15,830 nt of DNA from an uncultured Pseudomonadota bacterium (GTDB lineage Bacteria > Pseudomonadota > Gammaproteobacteria > Burkholderiales > Burkholderiaceae): assembly GCA_946480245.1 (NCBI GenBank), contig CAMLIZ010000105.1, forward strand, positions 1-15,830, given 5' to 3'. Made by a program: the position numbers and the translations under genes. The notes under the pieces are model-generated. The model was given only the letters and a program-made list of their open reading frames with translations. It ran no database searches and was not told the origin of the DNA. How positions within the stretch are numbered: the first letter of the stretch is position 1; each line of letters opens with the position of its first letter. Positions 13,539 to 15,830 of this stretch are shown here, piece after piece.

Positions 13539-15383
13539 ATGAACGCTTTCTTCTCCCGCTGGCTGCGCCTGTCGATGCTGCTGCTGTTGCTGGCGGGTGC
13601 CGGCGTGGCCTTGGCCGACGACTTCCTCGAGCCCGAGCAGGCCTTCCGGATCGCTGTGCAGGCTGCCGACGCGCGCAGCGTGGAGGTGAGTTACCGCATT
13701 GCGCCCGGGTACTACATGTACCGCGCACAGTTCAAATTCGCGGCGGAGGGCGCCACGCTCGGCGAGCCGGTGCTGCCGCCAGGGCACGTGAAGTTCGACG
13801 AGACCTTCCAGAAGAATGTCGAGACCTACCGCGACGAGGTGCGCGTGCGCATCCCGGTGCAGCAGGCGCCGGCGAGTTTCAGGCTCACCGCCACCGGCCA
13901 AGGCTGCGCCGACGCCGGGCTGTGCTATCCGCCGATGCCCAGCATCGCGCAGGTGAGCCTCACAGGGTTCGGCGGCGACGGCAACACTCGGGTGCTCGCC
14001 ACCGGAGACGCCGCAGCCAGCTTCGGCTCGGCGCGCACCGCCGCCGCAGCCTTCACACCGGTGCCTGCCGCTACCGCCGCTCGCCCCTCCGGCGACAACG
14101 CCCTGGACCGCGCGCTGCTCGGCGGCAGCTTCTGGACCATCCTGGCCGTGTTTTTCGGCGCCGGGCTGTTGCTGTCGCTCACTCCGTGCGTACTGCCGAT
14201 GCTGCCGATCCTGTCGTCGATCATCGCGGGCAACTGCAGCGCCGCCGCGCGACGCAGCCGGGGCCTGTGGCTGGCGCTCAGCTATTCGCTGGGCATGGCG
14301 TTGGTCTACACGCTCTTCGGCATTGCCGCCGGCCTTGCCGGAGAGGGGCTGGCCGCTGCGCTGCAGACGCCCTGGGTGCTGGGCGCGTTCGCGCTGCTGT
14401 TGGTGCTGCTGGCGCTGTCGATGTTCGGCGTCTATGAACTGCGGCTGCCTGCCGCGCTCACCGGCCGGCTCGCCGGCGCGTCGCAACGCCTGCAGGGCGG
14501 GCGCGTTGCCGGAGTGTTCGTCATGGGCGGGCTGTCGGCGCTGATCGTCAGCCCCTGCGTGGCGGCGCCGCTGGCCGGTGCACTGGTGTACCTGAGCCAG
14601 ACGCGCGATGTGCTTCTGGGTGGCAGCGCGCTGTTCGCGCTGGCGGTCGGCATGAGCGTGCCGCTGGTGCTGATCGGCGCCTCGGCCGGCGCGCTGCTCC
14701 CCAAGGCCGGGCCGTGGATGGAGGGCGTGAAGCAGTTCTTCGGCTTGCTGCTGCTGGCAGTGGCGGTGTGGATCGTTCAGCCGGTGATGCCGGTGGCGCT
14801 GACGTTGGCGGCCTGGGGCACGCTGCTGGCCTTGGTCGCAGCGCTGCTGCGTCCGCTGTCGCGCCACCGTCATGGGCGATTCACCCTCGGTGTGGCGCTG
14901 CGCCGCACGGTAGGTTTGCTCGCCGCCGTGTTCGCGCTGCTCGAGTTCATCGGGGCGGCCAGTGGCGGCAGTGATCCGCTGCAGCCGCTGGCGCAGTTCG
15001 CGCAAGGCCGGCCGGCGCCGAGTGCGCCGCTGCCGTTCCAGCCGGTGCACAGCGTGGCCGAACTCGAGGCCGCGCTGCGGGGCGCGGGCCGCCCCGTGAT
15101 GCTCGACTTCTACGCCGACTGGTGCGTCGCGTGCAAGGAGATGGAGCGCTTCACGTTCGCCGACCCGGACATCCGGCGTCGCCTTGCCGGCGCCTTGCTG
15201 CTGAAGGCCGACGTGACGCGCAACACCGCCGAAGATCGCGAACTGTTGCGTCGCTTCCGCCTGTTCGGGCCACCGGGCACGATCTTCTTCGACGCACAGG
15301 GCAACGAGTTGCGTTCGCTGCGCCTGGTGGGTTTCCAGAACGCCCAAGCCTTCGGCCGCACGCTCACCGCGGCCGGCCTTTGA
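13539..15383 (+). CDS. dsbD: thiol:disulfide interchange protein DsbD
   Basis: Inner-membrane protein, 614 aa, that passes electrons from cytoplasmic thioredoxin to periplasmic partners (DsbC/DsbG, cytochrome c maturation). All three modules and all six redox cysteines are present. The alpha domain follows a signal peptide (cleaved near residue 26) and has C123 and C129 in GCADAGLCYPP. The membrane beta domain has C217 in LTPCVLPMLP and C340 in SPCVAAPL, within about eight hydrophobic segments from residue 198 to 472. The thioredoxin-like gamma domain has C529 and C532 in YADWCVACKE and a later FGPPGTIFFD. The start ATG at 13539 gives a clean signal peptide; the frame extends to 13449, but that extension adds no signal-like sequence. 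A likely role here is keeping disulfides correct in exported proteins, including the cysteine-containing FadL-type barrel (inference). Confidence 0.97.
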   Translation: MNAFFSRWLRLSMLLLLLAGAGVALADDFLEPEQAFRIAVQAADARSVEVSYRIAPGYYMYRAQFKFAAEGATLGEPVLPPGHVKFDETFQKNVETYRDEVRVRIPVQQAPASFRLTATGQGCADAGLCYPPMPSIAQVSLTGFGGDGNTRVLATGDAAASFGSARTAAAAFTPVPAATAARPSGDNALDRALLGGSFWTILAVFFGAGLLLSLTPCVLPMLPILSSIIAGNCSAAARRSRGLWLALSYSLGMALVYTLFGIAAGLAGEGLAAALQTPWVLGAFALLLVLLALSMFGVYELRLPAALTGRLAGASQRLQGGRVAGVFVMGGLSALIVSPCVAAPLAGALVYLSQTRDVLLGGSALFALAVGMSVPLVLIGASAGALLPKAGPWMEGVKQFFGLLLLAVAVWIVQPVMPVALTLAAWGTLLALVAALLRPLSRHRHGRFTLGVALRRTVGLLAAVFALLEFIGAASGGSDPLQPLAQFAQGRPAPSAPLPFQPVHSVAELEAALRGAGRPVMLDFYADWCVACKEMERFTFADPDIRRRLAGALLLKADVTRNTAEDRELLRRFRLFGPPGTIFFDAQGNELRSLRLVGFQNAQAFGRTLTAAGL

Positions 15384-15403
15384 CGTTGCAATGCATCCGC
15401 CTA

Positions 15404-15433
15404 CTGGCAGTGGGGTAAGCGTTCTGCTATAGT
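15404..15433 (+). promoter_or_regulatory. putative promoter of the initiator tRNA
   Basis: TATAGT at 15428-15433 matches the -10 consensus at five of six positions. CTGGCA at 15404-15409 is a fair -35 with 18-nt spacing. The mature tRNA starts 16 nt downstream. Confidence 0.6.
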
Positions 15434-15448
15434 CCGGGGTTCCGCAGA

Positions 15449-15525
<77 letters not shown>

Positions 15526-15535
15526 CATTCAGAAG

Positions 15536-15574
15536 CAGGCCCCTGGCGATTCGCTCGGGGCCTGTTTTCCTTTG
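15536..15574 (+). terminator. intrinsic terminator after tRNA-fMet
   Basis: A perfect 8-bp stem (15536-15543 with 15557-15564, 13-nt loop) is followed by TTTTCCTTTG. It begins 11 nt after the encoded CCA and separates the tRNA from yajC. Confidence 0.88.
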
Positions 15575-15611
15575 TGGGTCTGCCGCCCGCGGACTGGGGT
15601 TACCCCCGGCT

Positions 15612-15617
15612 TAAAAT
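15612..15617 (+). promoter_or_regulatory. putative -10 box for yajC
   Basis: TAAAAT matches the -10 consensus in five of six positions and lies 48 nt before the yajC start. No convincing -35 is seen at the usual distance, so this is tentative. Confidence 0.35.
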
Positions 15618-15664
15618 CGCCGGCTTCGCCCGCAGCTTGGCGGGCCTGACGGCAACAAGGATCC

Positions 15665-15830
15665 ATGCACGTGTTCATTTCCGAAGCCTTTGCGCAGACC
15701 GCGCCCGCCGCCGCAGGCGGTGAATCCAGCCTGCTCGGCATGCTGCCGCTGGTCCTGATGTTCGTGGTGCTGTACTTCGTGATGATCCGCCCGCAGATGA
15801 AGCGGCAGAAGGAGCACAAGTCGATGATCG
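15665..15830 (+). CDS. yajC: Sec translocon accessory subunit YajC, 5' part
   Basis: The first 55 residues of YajC, cut by the end of the window. YajC is a small single-span inner-membrane protein that associates with SecDF and SecYEG. The start MHVFISEAFAQTAP is typical for Burkholderiales. The membrane span covers about residues 24-41 (LLGMLPLVLMFVVLYFVMI) and is followed by the family's conserved basic segment IRPQMKRQKEHK. AAGGA at 15657-15661 serves as the ribosome-binding site, with a short spacer. The genes secD and secF are expected to follow outside the window, from known gene order. Confidence 0.95.
   Translation, partial: MHVFISEAFAQTAPAAAGGESSLLGMLPLVLMFVVLYFVMIRPQMKRQKEHKSMI

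Overview
The window looks like chromosome of a GC-rich betaproteobacterium, most likely order Burkholderiales. The RpoA C-terminus, L17, DsbD and YajC all read like proteins of that group. I see no transposase, integrase, phage gene, plasmid gene or CRISPR array. Genus is not resolved from sequence alone.

Layout. (1) 1-1128, plus strand: the end of the ribosomal alpha operon (rpoA 3' part, rplQ), closed by a very strong intrinsic terminator. (2) 1131-1422: a gap without a supportable gene. (3) 1423-11350, minus strand: ten tightly packed genes read from 11350 down to 1423. In transcription order they are a DUF6160-like exported protein, an internal terminator, three more small or medium exported proteins with the same N-terminal motif, a stand-alone C39-type cysteine peptidase, an outer-membrane 'transporter' barrel, a FadL/OmpP1 barrel, a DUF2059 periplasmic protein, a wax ester synthase/diacylglycerol acyltransferase (WS/DGAT) and a DUF4382 lipoprotein. 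Gaps after the terminator are 2-30 nt, with two ATGA overlaps. (4) 11351-11670: a regulatory-looking gap with nested inverted repeats. (5) 11671-13156, minus strand: an AraC-family regulator and a small LRV-repeat protein. A perfect 11+11 bp palindrome sits just downstream of the regulator's predicted promoter. (6) 13539-15383, plus strand: dsbD. (7) 15449-15525: initiator tRNA-Met with its own promoter and terminator. (8) 15665 to the end: the start of yajC.

The centre of interest is the minus-strand operon. It joins two outer-membrane barrels (one of the long-chain fatty-acid channel family), a neutral-lipid acyltransferase, a surface or periplasmic lipoprotein, and four secreted proteins. 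Just after its signal peptide, each of the four carries an E/D/Q-L-x-x-V-x-G element that resembles the recognition end of double-glycine leaders. C39 peptidases cut such leaders, and a C39 peptidase without an ABC transporter is encoded in the same operon. My working hypothesis is an envelope system for hydrophobic or lipid substrates in which the C39 enzyme processes the exported small proteins after Sec translocation. This is inference; no function is proven from sequence. The internal terminator suggests that the first gene is made in large excess over the rest.
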